Shown one piece after another: positions 19,208-27,007 of a stretch of 64,000 nucleotides of DNA. The stretch is taken from NCBI GenBank assembly GCA_028285625.1, contig JANQOX010000022.1, positions 124,001 to 188,000 on the forward strand. The letters are read 5' to 3'. A program made the translations under genes and the position numbers. Positions within the stretch are counted from its first letter, which is position 1, and the number at the start of each line of letters is the position of its first letter. The notes beneath the pieces were generated by a model, which was not told the origin of the DNA, did no database searches, and was given only the letters and a program-made list of their open reading frames with translations. The stretch comes from Myxococcota bacterium (GTDB taxonomy: Bacteria; Myxococcota_A; UBA9160; UBA6930).

Positions 19208-19526
19208 GAACGGGCGTTCCTTCCAACAGGGCGAGCGCCGTCCCGCATCGGGGGCGCCGACCCACCAGTCCGTGGAGTCTCGGATCTCCCTCGGGCGGCC
19301 CTCCCCCTCGGTCGCCGCCCGGATCCTCGAACCGCCGATAGCAAAGCACAGATCCCCGCAGGAGTCACGGTATTTCAGGGGCTTGCGGCACCTAGGCGCG
19401 AACCAGGAAGCCCCAGCGAGGAGAGGGAAAAGCCCTCGCCGGGGCGCCTCCGCCGGGCTCGAGAGGGCCCGGTAGACTGCCCCGGTCTGCCCTGATGCGG
19501 GGAGCCGCGGGGACTTGGAGGAACTC
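19208..19526. other. Intergenic leader between tpsB and yciI-like gene, with strong hairpin
   Basis: A 319-bp region separating divergent genes. It holds a 12-bp stem with one G-U pair and a 12-nt loop at 19410-19445 (on the minus strand GCCCCGGCGAGG pairs with CCTCGCTGGGGC, followed by TTCC). In tpsB orientation the hairpin lies about 200 nt upstream of the start. I see no clear -35/-10 pair, no -24/-12 element and no coding frame with a ribosome site. Confidence 0.5.
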
Positions 19527-19817
19527 ATGCCGGTGTATGTATTGATCGGGCGCGACGGCCCCGAAGGCCTGGCCCGACGCCCCGACGCGCGAGAGGGGCA
19601 CCTCGCCCACTGGCGGCCCCTGAGCGAGGCCGGCCGAATCCACTTCGCGGGCCCGCTCCGCGATGGCGAAGGCCAGCCGGTAGGCAGCGTGATCGTGTTC
19701 GAGGCCGAGAGCCTCGAAGCCGCGCGCGCCCTCGCCGAGCCCGACCCCTACGTGACGGCAGGTGTCTTCGCGCAGGTCGACGTGTACGAGAGTCTCCGCG
19801 TCTTCCCCGAGGACTGA
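19527..19817 (+). CDS. YciI family protein
   Basis: A 96-aa YCII-domain protein with a ferredoxin-like alpha/beta fold. Seen: the opening strand PVYVLIGRDG, the motif RPDAREGHLAHWRPLSEAGRIHFAGPL with the conserved active-site His of the family, and the closing AEPDPYVTAGVFAQVDVYE. Members are small dimeric proteins of mostly unknown role; some are dehydrochlorinase-like. The ATG start follows GGAGGA at ideal spacing. Stand-alone gene facing a convergent dienelactone hydrolase gene. Confidence 0.88.
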   Translation: MPVYVLIGRDGPEGLARRPDAREGHLAHWRPLSEAGRIHFAGPLRDGEGQPVGSVIVFEAESLEAARALAEPDPYVTAGVFAQVDVYESLRVFPED

Positions 19818-19882
19818 CCCCGGCGTCCGCGCCGCACGGCATGAACCTTCGGCGGCAGGTCGCCGGCGGCCGACCTCGACCT

Positions 19883-20569
19883 TCAGCCCAGCTCGCGCCG
19901 CAGGAACGCGAGCGTCTCTCCCCATGCGCGTTCCGCCGTCGCCGCGTCGTACACGTCCGGCCGGGCGTCGTTCATGAAGGCGTGATCGACGCCCTCGTAG
20001 ACGGTGAACTCGGTTCGCACGCCCGCCGCCCGCAGCTCCGACTCGAGCGCGCCTGCAGCCTCGGGAGGGACGAAGGCATCGTTCGCCGCGAACAGGCCGA
20101 GCACCGGGGCCGTGAAGGACGAGAGGTCGAGCTGCACGTTGGGGTGGACGCCGTAGAAGTCCACGACCGCGCCCACGCGCGCGCTGCGGGTGGCCGCGAA
20201 CAACGCGAGCTGGCCGCCCATGCAGAAGCCGAGCGCGCCGACCTTGGGGCCCCGCGTCGCGCGATGGCCGAGCAGCGCTGAAACCGCGCCCTCCAGGTCG
20301 CGCGCTGCGCGCGGAATCTCGAGGTCCATCATCAGCCGGCTCGCCGCGTCGGAATCGGTGGTGGTCGTGCCGCGGTAGAGATCGGGTGCCAGGGCGACGA
20401 AGCCCTCCCTTGCCAGGCGGTCGCAGACGTCGCGAATGGCGTCCACGAGCCCCCACCACTCCTGCAGCACGATCACGCCAGGGCCATCGCCGCTGGCCGG
20501 GAGCGCGAGGTAGCCCCGCCCTTGGTCGTCTCCTGCATCGAACGTGACGTCCTGCCCGCCTCTGGCCAT
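19883..20569 (-). CDS. Dienelactone hydrolase family protein
   Basis: A 228-aa alpha/beta hydrolase of the DLH family. Seen: the oxyanion region VIVLQEWWGL, the nucleophile elbow GFCMGG (Cys nucleophile as in carboxymethylenebutenolidase), the Asp in AANDAFVPPEAA and the His in GVDHAFMND, giving a Cys-Asp-His triad. Classical members open dienelactones in chloroaromatic and beta-ketoadipate-like pathways; the substrate here is unknown. I prefer ATG 20569, with GGAGGGGG four bases upstream, over the GTG four codons earlier. Cytoplasmic, no signal peptide. Confidence 0.9.
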   Translation of the reverse strand: MARGGQDVTFDAGDDQGRGYLALPASGDGPGVIVLQEWWGLVDAIRDVCDRLAREGFVALAPDLYRGTTTTDSDAASRLMMDLEIPRAARDLEGAVSALLGHRATRGPKVGALGFCMGGQLALFAATRSARVGAVVDFYGVHPNVQLDLSSFTAPVLGLFAANDAFVPPEAAGALESELRAAGVRTEFTVYEGVDHAFMNDARPDVYDAATAERAWGETLAFLRRELG

Positions 20570-20659
20570 GGCCCCCTCCACTGTTCGAGGGCCCGAAGCG
20601 TAGCGGCGTGCACGCCGCCAGCCGAGCGAACCTCGCGGCGGGCGCCCGGGAGAAGCGCG

Positions 20660-21604
20660 CTACGGGCAGCCGAATCCCGGGCCACCGCAGGTCGAGCTCG
20701 GCGGCGGAATCGTCACGGTCGGCGGCACCGAGGCCGGCGGCACCGGCGGCGGACCCACCGGCGGGCCGGTCGGCGGACGCGTCGGCGGCGGGCGCACGGG
20801 CGGCGGGCCCTGGGGCACGCCGAAGCAGCTGCTGCCGTCGCACGGCCGGCGAAGGAAATGGCTCGCCGTGCGCACCTCCGGGAAGTCGCTCGAGGGTCCT
20901 GCGGAGACGTCGAAGGGAAGCAGCTCGACCGCGAGGTCGGGCAGGCCACAGGCGAGCGGGCTCGCGGCGGCCATCACGGGCGCCTGGCCCGGACGGGGTT
21001 GCGCGTGGTGGGCCTCGGCCTCGACGCACGCCCCCTCACCGAGGTCGAGCGCGTCGCCCTCCCCTGCCGGCCATACGCCGAGATCGCCTCCGTGCACACA
21101 AGCCCTGGCATAGGGCCCGGTCGCGCGGGTCTGGAGCGAGAATTCCACGTCGGCCTCGCGGGCTTCGAAGCTCGCGTGGCGGGTCACGACGAGCACGGGG
21201 GCATCCCCCGGGAGGACCCGCAGCCAGCCCTGATCGAGGAACACCTTGGGCGCGTCGCCGTCCTCGCCGACCCGTGCGGCGGCGTCGCCGTCGAGTTGCA
21301 CGTACAGGTCCTCACCGAGCAGCGCGACACTCGCGCCGGGGGCGGTGGTCACGGTTTCGCAGGCGTAGACGGCGCCGTCACACGACAGGCTGCGCTTCTC
21401 CTTGCCGGGGGCCTGCGCGAAGACTGCACCTCGAACGGCCACCGCCTCGGCGACCACGCCTTCGCCGCTGCACGCGGCCTGCTCTTCGGCCGTGGTCGTG
21501 GCGGGCTCTGCGGTCGCGAGAGCCGGGGCCAGCAAGCATGCGAACACGGCGAACGCTGAACGCGTTCGCGTCTTTCGGGGTCGGGTTGCGGTCTCGTTGC
21601 GCAT
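20660..21604 (-). CDS. Secreted FecR-like domain protein with Pro-rich tail
   Basis: A 314-aa exported protein. It has a signal peptide (FAVFACLLAPALATAE), then a FecR-like beta domain (GVVAEAVAVRGAVFA, LLGEDLYVQLDGDAAARVGE, VFLDQGWLRVLPG, LVVTRHASFEAREADVEF), and several Cys pairs that suit a periplasmic location. The last ~50 residues are Pro-rich (PPPVRPPPTRPPTGPP) and end GFGCP. Such FecR-domain proteins often accompany surface or exopolysaccharide systems, but the function is unknown. It is the third gene of an apparent operon after the TPR/beta-barrel gene (37-bp gap). Start ATG 21604, with GGAGAT upstream. Confidence 0.75.
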   Translation of the reverse strand: MRNETATRPRKTRTRSAFAVFACLLAPALATAEPATTTAEEQAACSGEGVVAEAVAVRGAVFAQAPGKEKRSLSCDGAVYACETVTTAPGASVALLGEDLYVQLDGDAAARVGEDGDAPKVFLDQGWLRVLPGDAPVLVVTRHASFEAREADVEFSLQTRATGPYARACVHGGDLGVWPAGEGDALDLGEGACVEAEAHHAQPRPGQAPVMAAASPLACGLPDLAVELLPFDVSAGPSSDFPEVRTASHFLRRPCDGSSCFGVPQGPPPVRPPPTRPPTGPPVGPPPVPPASVPPTVTIPPPSSTCGGPGFGCP

Positions 21605-21641
21605 CGTCGGATCTCCACCCATGTACTGGGTGAGTGATCGT

Positions 21642-23273
21642 TCAGAGGCGCACGGTGACGTAGACCCCGAGAATCTCCCGGTCGTAGCGGAATACCTTGA
21701 CGCTCGAATCCTGATCGACCCATCGATACTGGATCGATGTCGACACCCGCGGGGTCCAGCGTTTCTCCAGCTCGATCAGCGCGGCGATCACGTGGTCTCG
21801 CCGGCGGCGGTCCTCGAGGGGGTATTCGCGGTTCAGGAACACGAGACTCGGGTCCGGAAAGCTCGAGCCCTGGTCATAGGGGCGGTACACGAAGCGACCC
21901 TGGATCCGGAGGTGCAGGTCCCACGGCAGGCGCGTCCGCGACTCGATCAGCAGGTCGTGGCCGAAGTAGCTGAACTCGCCGCCCTCGGCGTCGAAGCGAT
22001 CGAAGCGGTAGCCCGCGGTGAACTCGGTCCGCAGCGCCGGCACCGGCAGGTCGTGCTCGGCCCCGAGCATCAGTCCCCAACCATCCCGATTGCGCTGCTC
22101 GCGTTCGTCGATGCCCGGGGGCGCACACACGAGGTCGCGCAACGACAGGCACGGCGCGAAGGCCATGCCCGGGCCATCGGGCACGTCCTGGTCCTTCGAG
22201 AACAGGTAGTCGTCGAGGTACGGGCGCGCATAGACCCGCGAGCGCCCGCGATCGCCGAAGTCCTGGAAGAGCGTGAGCGTCCAGGCCTGGGCGAACTGAA
22301 AAGGGTCGCCGCCGACCCAGGAGTAGCCGAGGTCGTACCGCAGCCGCGCTGTGGTGCGTTCGGCCAGGCGCCGGTCGACCCACACACCCACGAGCGGCAC
22401 GTGCTGGTCGAACTCGTCGAGGTCGGCGTGGACGAGCCCGTAGTAGTCGAGCGCGGCACCGACGGACCAGTCGTCCTTGCGCAGCAGTTCGGCGCCGCCA
22501 TGGACCTCGAAGGCCCCGCGGATGTCGTGCGAACCCGAGAAGGCCACCGGCGTGCCCTGCGAACGCAGCAGCACGTTGTCGTCGTACTCGAGTCCGCCCT
22601 TGGCCCAGAGCCACCAGTTGCGCTCGCCTTCGAGCTCATCGAGCGCGCGCTGCGCCTCGACCGCCCAGTCGCTGCCAGGTGCCATCTCGACCACGCGACG
22701 CAACGCCTGCTCTGCACGGGCCCGCTCGGAGGCACCGGCCCACGCGAGTCCGGCGTAGTAGCTGGCGGTCAGGTCCATCCGCGGGTCGAGCAGTCGCGCC
22801 CGCTCCAGGGCCGCCGCTGCGGGCCCGGAGTCCGCATCCGCGAGCAGCAGGAGCCCGCGGTAGAGCTCGGCCTCGGCGGCATCGGCCTCCGGCGGGTTGG
22901 AGCGGGCCAAGGCGGCTCGGGCGCCATCCAGATCGCCCGTGTGGAAGAGTGCCACCGCCAGGGCGAGCTGCGCGCCGGGCAGTCCCGGATCGGTCGCGAG
23001 CACGCCACGCAGCGTCTCGACGGCCTCCGGGAAGCGGCGCAGCTTGATTTCACAGCGCCCCTGCACGAGCCGAAGCTCGGCGCCCGGCGAAGTCAGCCCG
23101 GCGAGCAGGTCGAGCGCCTCGGCGCAATCGCCCGCGCGCGCGGCACGCGCTGCGCGCAGGCCCTCCACCGTGTCGTCGGCGGCATGGGAAGGGCTCCCGA
23201 GCAGCCCAGCCGCGAGCAGGCCGAACGCGGCCCCCGAGGCGACGAGCATGCGGGCCCTCGCCCGCAGGCGCAC
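21642..23273 (-). CDS. TPR-containing outer-membrane beta-barrel protein
   Basis: A 543-aa exported protein. A signal peptide (RLRARARMLVASG... to SHAAD) is followed by ~200 residues of helical TPR-like repeats (AQLALAVALFHTGDLDGARAA, YAGLAWAGASERARAEQALR). From ~residue 215 to the end there is an aromatic-rich beta-barrel (EYDDNVLLRS, YDLGYSWVGGD, VYVTVRL at the C-terminus). The plan, periplasmic TPR plus barrel, resembles Slam/DUF560 and PelB/PgaA-type exporters. The GTG start (2 bp after the PEP-CTERM stop) supplies the positive signal-peptide n-region; ATG 23249 is the alternative. It may handle the PEP-CTERM protein encoded immediately upstream, which is inference. Confidence 0.78.
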   Translation of the reverse strand: MRLRARARMLVASGAAFGLLAAGLLGSPSHAADDTVEGLRAARAARAGDCAEALDLLAGLTSPGAELRLVQGRCEIKLRRFPEAVETLRGVLATDPGLPGAQLALAVALFHTGDLDGARAALARSNPPEADAAEAELYRGLLLLADADSGPAAAALERARLLDPRMDLTASYYAGLAWAGASERARAEQALRRVVEMAPGSDWAVEAQRALDELEGERNWWLWAKGGLEYDDNVLLRSQGTPVAFSGSHDIRGAFEVHGGAELLRKDDWSVGAALDYYGLVHADLDEFDQHVPLVGVWVDRRLAERTTARLRYDLGYSWVGGDPFQFAQAWTLTLFQDFGDRGRSRVYARPYLDDYLFSKDQDVPDGPGMAFAPCLSLRDLVCAPPGIDEREQRNRDGWGLMLGAEHDLPVPALRTEFTAGYRFDRFDAEGGEFSYFGHDLLIESRTRLPWDLHLRIQGRFVYRPYDQGSSFPDPSLVFLNREYPLEDRRRRDHVIAALIELEKRWTPRVSTSIQYRWVDQDSSVKVFRYDREILGVYVTVRL

Positions 23274-23275
23274 CT

Positions 23276-23995
23276 TCAGGACGCGCGGCGTCGTGCGGAC
23301 ACGACGGCCAGGAAACCGAGCGACACCACCCATAGAACCCCCCCCGGTTCGGGTACGGCCGAAAGCTCCATATAGCCCACCAGCAGCTGCGGGCCCACGA
23401 ACTGGTCCTCGCCGCTCGGGCCCTGCCCCGCGATGAACAGGTCCTGGGCGATCGCGTACTCGATCAACACGTCCGCCCGCTCGCCCACGGCCAGGTCGCC
23501 CAGGAAGACGGCCAGGTGGTAGACGTCGGGGAAGTTGATCGGGTCGGGGAGGAAGGCGATCAGGTTCGCCGTGGCGTCGATGTTGAGACCGAAGTTCGTG
23601 GTGGCGTAGAAATTGCCCGTCGGATCGGTGTCGGTCGCGTGGCCGCGGATCACGATCCAGAGGTCCTCGTAGTCCTGATCCACCGCCTCGAAGCCGAAGA
23701 CCGCCTCGAGACGCGAAGGCGTTGCGCGGGACGGAATCGCCGGCATCTCCAGCAGCACCTCGGACTGCGTCGACGTGACGATCCGACTCTGGTCGGGGTC
23801 GACGAACATGGTGTCCGGCCGCGGAAGCGACCCTGCAAGGGCGATCAGATCGGCGGGGATCGCCGGCGCCTCGAAGCCCATGCCAAAGCCATCTCGCATG
23901 TAGACGTCCATGGGCACGGCCGATGCGGCCCCGCTCACGAAGAGCACGAGCCCGATGGCGGCTGCGCGGACGATCTGACGGACCTTGCGCGACAT
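23276..23995 (-). CDS. PEP-CTERM domain surface protein
   Basis: A 239-aa secreted protein. The N-terminal signal peptide is AAAIGLVLFVSGAASA. The C-terminus carries the sorting signal VPEPGG, a hydrophobic helix (LWVVSLGFLAVV) and a basic tail SARRRAS, as recognised by exosortase/EpsH systems that process proteins for the cell surface or biofilm matrix. The middle (~190 residues) is beta-rich with no family I recognise. No exosortase gene lies in the window. The ATG has AAGGAG four bases upstream. First gene of an operon with the TPR-barrel and FecR genes. Confidence 0.85.
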   Translation of the reverse strand: MSRKVRQIVRAAAIGLVLFVSGAASAVPMDVYMRDGFGMGFEAPAIPADLIALAGSLPRPDTMFVDPDQSRIVTSTQSEVLLEMPAIPSRATPSRLEAVFGFEAVDQDYEDLWIVIRGHATDTDPTGNFYATTNFGLNIDATANLIAFLPDPINFPDVYHLAVFLGDLAVGERADVLIEYAIAQDLFIAGQGPSGEDQFVGPQLLVGYMELSAVPEPGGVLWVVSLGFLAVVSARRRAS

Positions 23996-24230
23996 GGTGC
24001 TCCTTTCGCTTCCCACGGTTGAGTGGCTCCACCCGGGCCGCGGGTTCCCACGGCCAACTCACCACCAGACGGCAGCGGGCTCCCTGATACGTGGCACGAG
24101 AGGGGGGCGAAGTGTCGCCGCCGAGAGCTCGGCGTACGGGAAAAACCCGATTTCGCCGTGGGTTGCGTTCCCGCGGCGCGCTGCCTGCGCACGAACTGCA
24201 TGCCTGCGACACGCGCCCGGGCCTGCGCGG

Positions 24231-25748
24231 CTACACGCGGTGGACCAGCAGCCCCTCGAACGGGTCCCCCTCGGGGAAGCCCTCCAGCGCGGGAAAGTCC
24301 TCGGGGGGCCTGATCCGCTCGAAGCGGACCTCGCACCCGGCGCCGGCCTCGCGGACCAGCGTCTCGAGCCGACCGCGGTGGCGGCGGTCGTGACGCGAGA
24401 CCAGCAGCCATCCACCGGGGGCCAGGCGGTCCAGACATTGCGCGACCATCTCGGGCAGTTCGCGCCGGGCGCTGAAGAAGCGCCGCCCCGCCGAGGCAGC
24501 GGTCGGCGGGTCGAGCACGATCCCATCGAATCGCACCTCGGGGTCGAGCCCGCCGAGATAGCGGCGCACGTCGAGACGCACGCTCTGGTGGTCCGCGTTC
24601 GCGGGCCCCAGGTCGTTGGCCTCGAGGTTCTCGTCGAGCCACCCGAGATACGCGGCAGAGAGGTCGACGCTCGTGACCTGCGCGGCCCCCGCCGCAAGCA
24701 GCGCCACGCTGTAGGCGCCGGTGTGCGCGAACAGGTTGAGGTAGCGGCCATCGGGTCGCGCCCGCTGGCGAAGCAGCGCGCGCCCTCGACGCTGGTCGAG
24801 AAACAGACCCACCCCCGGTCGCGAGCGCATCGGCTCGTCGTGCCCGGGCGCCACCCAGAAGCGAAGCCCAGCTTCTTCGACACGAACCCGCGCAGGCGGG
24901 GCCACGTCGCCTCGTACCTGCTGTACCCGCCGAAGCTCTCCCGGCGGCGTCTCGCGCAGGTGCATGACCTGCACGGTCGCGAGCGGGCCGAGTTGTCGCC
25001 CGAGCGCATCGAGTGTCCGATCCAGGATGGCGAGCGGTGCGCGCCCCGTGACCAGCACGCGCAGCAGACTGCCCAGGCGATCGACCGCGATGCCGGGCAA
25101 CGCGTCGGCCTCGCCGTGCACCAGTCGCAGGGCCTCGGTCTCGGCGCCGAGCTTCGCGCGGCGAGCCAAGGCACGAGCGACGCGTGCTTCGACGCTGGGT
25201 GCGTCTCGGGGGCGAACGTCGCCGACGGCCCAGACGCGGGCAGCCACGGGCCGGGCGTCGTCGATCCGCGCCAGTGCTGCCGTGGCGCCGTGCCGCCCGG
25301 CGACGCGCACCAGCGCGCCCGGTGCGAAGCGAAGCGTGTCGCCCGTCTCGGCATCCGACAGGACCCAGGGGTGACCGCGCCGCAGCGCCTTCAAGCTGCC
25401 GGGCGAAACGCGCAGCACGGCTCCACCCCCCGGCGCGCTGGCATCCGGCGCGAACACGGACGCAGCCGGCCACAGGTCGGCCGGCGCCTCTGGGCCCACC
25501 GCCAGGCGAACCCCTCCGCCCGCCGAGACGCCGCCGCGATCGACGTCCCCCACGACCGGGCACCCCGCATCGGCCGCCCAGTCCAGCGCGACCTGCGGGT
25601 CGGGGCCACCTTCTTCTCGCTCGAACACGACCTGGCAGAGCGACCCGCCGCGGCGAACGACGCGAAACCCGACCGAGCCGCCCGGGACGGGAATCCGGCC
25701 TTCGGGCCAGGGAAGCTCGGGCAGAACGGCGTGGAGGCTCGCAGGCAC
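24231..25748 (-). CDS. RlmI-like 23S rRNA (cytosine-C5) methyltransferase with extra N-terminal domain
   Basis: A 505-aa SAM-dependent methyltransferase. A PUA-like domain (about residues 110-190: LRVSPGSLKALRRGHPWVL) precedes the RlmI/RlmKL-type core: GVGLFLDQRRGRALL, the SAM motif NLFAHTGAYSVALLAAGA, SVDLS, and catalytic LDPPTAAS. Family members make m5C or related marks on 23S rRNA. RlmI is ~396 aa. The extra ~100 N-terminal residues (LPELPWPEGRIPV, then WAADAGCPVVGDV) resemble the end of RluA-type pseudouridine synthases without the catalytic Asp region. No good ribosome site decides the ATG at 25748. Divergent from the CCA-type gene, 22 bp away. Confidence 0.83.
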   Translation of the reverse strand: MPASLHAVLPELPWPEGRIPVPGGSVGFRVVRRGGSLCQVVFEREEGGPDPQVALDWAADAGCPVVGDVDRGGVSAGGGVRLAVGPEAPADLWPAASVFAPDASAPGGGAVLRVSPGSLKALRRGHPWVLSDAETGDTLRFAPGALVRVAGRHGATAALARIDDARPVAARVWAVGDVRPRDAPSVEARVARALARRAKLGAETEALRLVHGEADALPGIAVDRLGSLLRVLVTGRAPLAILDRTLDALGRQLGPLATVQVMHLRETPPGELRRVQQVRGDVAPPARVRVEEAGLRFWVAPGHDEPMRSRPGVGLFLDQRRGRALLRQRARPDGRYLNLFAHTGAYSVALLAAGAAQVTSVDLSAAYLGWLDENLEANDLGPANADHQSVRLDVRRYLGGLDPEVRFDGIVLDPPTAASAGRRFFSARRELPEMVAQCLDRLAPGGWLLVSRHDRRHRGRLETLVREAGAGCEVRFERIRPPEDFPALEGFPEGDPFEGLLVHRV

Positions 25749-25770
25749 GGGCGGCGCCTAGAATGACGCC

Positions 25771-26940
25771 ATGTGGACTTCGGTGCCGCCCTCCGTCGCG
25801 CGAATCGTGGAACGCCTGGTGGCGGCGGGCTTCGAGACGGCCCTGGTAGGCGGGTGCGTCCGCGCGCTCGCGAGCCACCAGGACCCTCGGGATTGGGACG
25901 TCGCGACCGGAGCGCCGGCCGAGAACACCCTCGCGCTGTTTCCCCATGCCGTTCCCATCGGCCTGCGCCATGGCACGGTGATGGTGCCCACCGCGGCGGG
26001 CCCCGTGGACGTGACCCACCTCCGCGGTCCGGACCTCGCCGCGGATCTCGGGCGACGGGACTTCACGATGAATGCGGCCGCGCTGCGGCCGGGCGACACC
26101 ACCCCCCACGATCCCCACGCCGGCCTCGCGGACCTCGATGCGGGCGTCCTGCGGGCCGTCGGCTCGGCCGGAGACCGCCTCGCCGAAGACCCGCTGCGCG
26201 CACTGCGGGCGGCGCGCTTCGTGGCGGAACTCGAACTCAGCCCGGACGAGGCCCTGTGCGCCGCGCTGCCGGGCGCGAGGCGGGGCCTCGCCGGTGTCGC
26301 CGCCGAACGGGTTCGAGCGGAAATCGACCGCCTCGTACTGGGGCCCAGAGCGGGGCGCGCGATCACCCTGCTCCGCGAGACCGGGCTCGAGGACGTCTGG
26401 ATCCCGGGCGCGCGAGACGACGTGGCGCGCGTGGTCGAGGCGCTGCCGCCCGACCGCGACCTGCGCCTGGCGGCCTGGTTGCGCGCCACGCGGGTCGGGC
26501 GCGTCCTCGCGCGCTTGCGCATGCCGCTCGCCCGCCGCGCCGAGATCGAGCGCCTGCTGGCGGCGCACCCCATCGACGCCCACATGCCGGCGCACCACGT
26601 CGGCGCGCGACGTCTGCTGCGACGGGTCGGCACCCAGGGTGCCGATCGGCTGATCGCCCTGCGGTGCGCGGAACTCGAAGGCGAAGGTCCCCTGCGAGAC
26701 GCCGTCGCCCAGCGCGAGACGCTGCTGCGCGAGGTGCGCGCCGGAGGACGACTGGCCCTCGCCCGCGGCGACCTGGCCATCGGAGGGGCCGAGGTGATGA
26801 CCGCCCTCGGCGCCGGCCCCGGGCCCCACGTGGGCCGCGCCCTCGGCTATCTGCTGGATCGGGTTCTCGAGGACCCCAGCGCCAACACCCCCGAACGCCT
26901 TCGCATCCTGCTGGAGAGCTACCCCCGCCCAGACCCCTGA
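25771..26940 (+). CDS. CCA-adding enzyme / poly(A) polymerase head-domain protein
   Basis: A 389-aa class II nucleotidyltransferase-like protein. Seen: LVGGCVR in the GG motif, the metal-binding DWD in DPRDWDVATGA, RRDFTMNA, then DLDAGVLRAVG and the RNA-binding motif EDPLRALRAARFVAELEL. These enzymes add CCA to tRNA 3' ends or A-tails to RNA. The usual Asp after VR is Ala here (GGCVRA), which may alter activity. The length is at the short end and no HD domain is obvious. ATG 25771 places the first helix (PSVARIVERLVAAG) as in homologues. Confidence 0.87.
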   Translation: MWTSVPPSVARIVERLVAAGFETALVGGCVRALASHQDPRDWDVATGAPAENTLALFPHAVPIGLRHGTVMVPTAAGPVDVTHLRGPDLAADLGRRDFTMNAAALRPGDTTPHDPHAGLADLDAGVLRAVGSAGDRLAEDPLRALRAARFVAELELSPDEALCAALPGARRGLAGVAAERVRAEIDRLVLGPRAGRAITLLRETGLEDVWIPGARDDVARVVEALPPDRDLRLAAWLRATRVGRVLARLRMPLARRAEIERLLAAHPIDAHMPAHHVGARRLLRRVGTQGADRLIALRCAELEGEGPLRDAVAQRETLLREVRAGGRLALARGDLAIGGAEVMTALGAGPGPHVGRALGYLLDRVLEDPSANTPERLRILLESYPRPDP

Positions 26941-27007
26941 GCGCAGGGCTCCAGGGCCCCGGGCCAGCCCGCGGCGATCGCTCGTGCGGCGGCTACGCTC
27001 GCCCGCC

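Noticed and set aside
19321..19390. Possible cyclic-di-GMP (GEMM) riboswitch near tpsB
   Set aside because: Only a loose GCAAAGC-like match occurs, on the wrong strand for tpsB, and the GGGCAAACC arm and receptor pairing are missing.
19392..21029. Long minus-strand frame overlapping the YciI, DLH and FecR genes
   Set aside because: It covers three well-supported genes in other frames and has Arg/Pro/Gly-rich shadow composition without recognisable motifs.
24084..24104. TGGCACG as a sigma-54 -24 box
   Set aside because: The GC at the -12 position is 12, not 10, nt from GG, and no gene starts downstream on that strand.
24110..24190. GEMM-like GGGAACGCAACCCACGG on the minus strand upstream of the PEP-CTERM gene
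   Set aside because: It resembles part of the P2/P3 core but I could not find the other conserved loop; probably chance in GC-rich DNA. A covariance-model search would decide.
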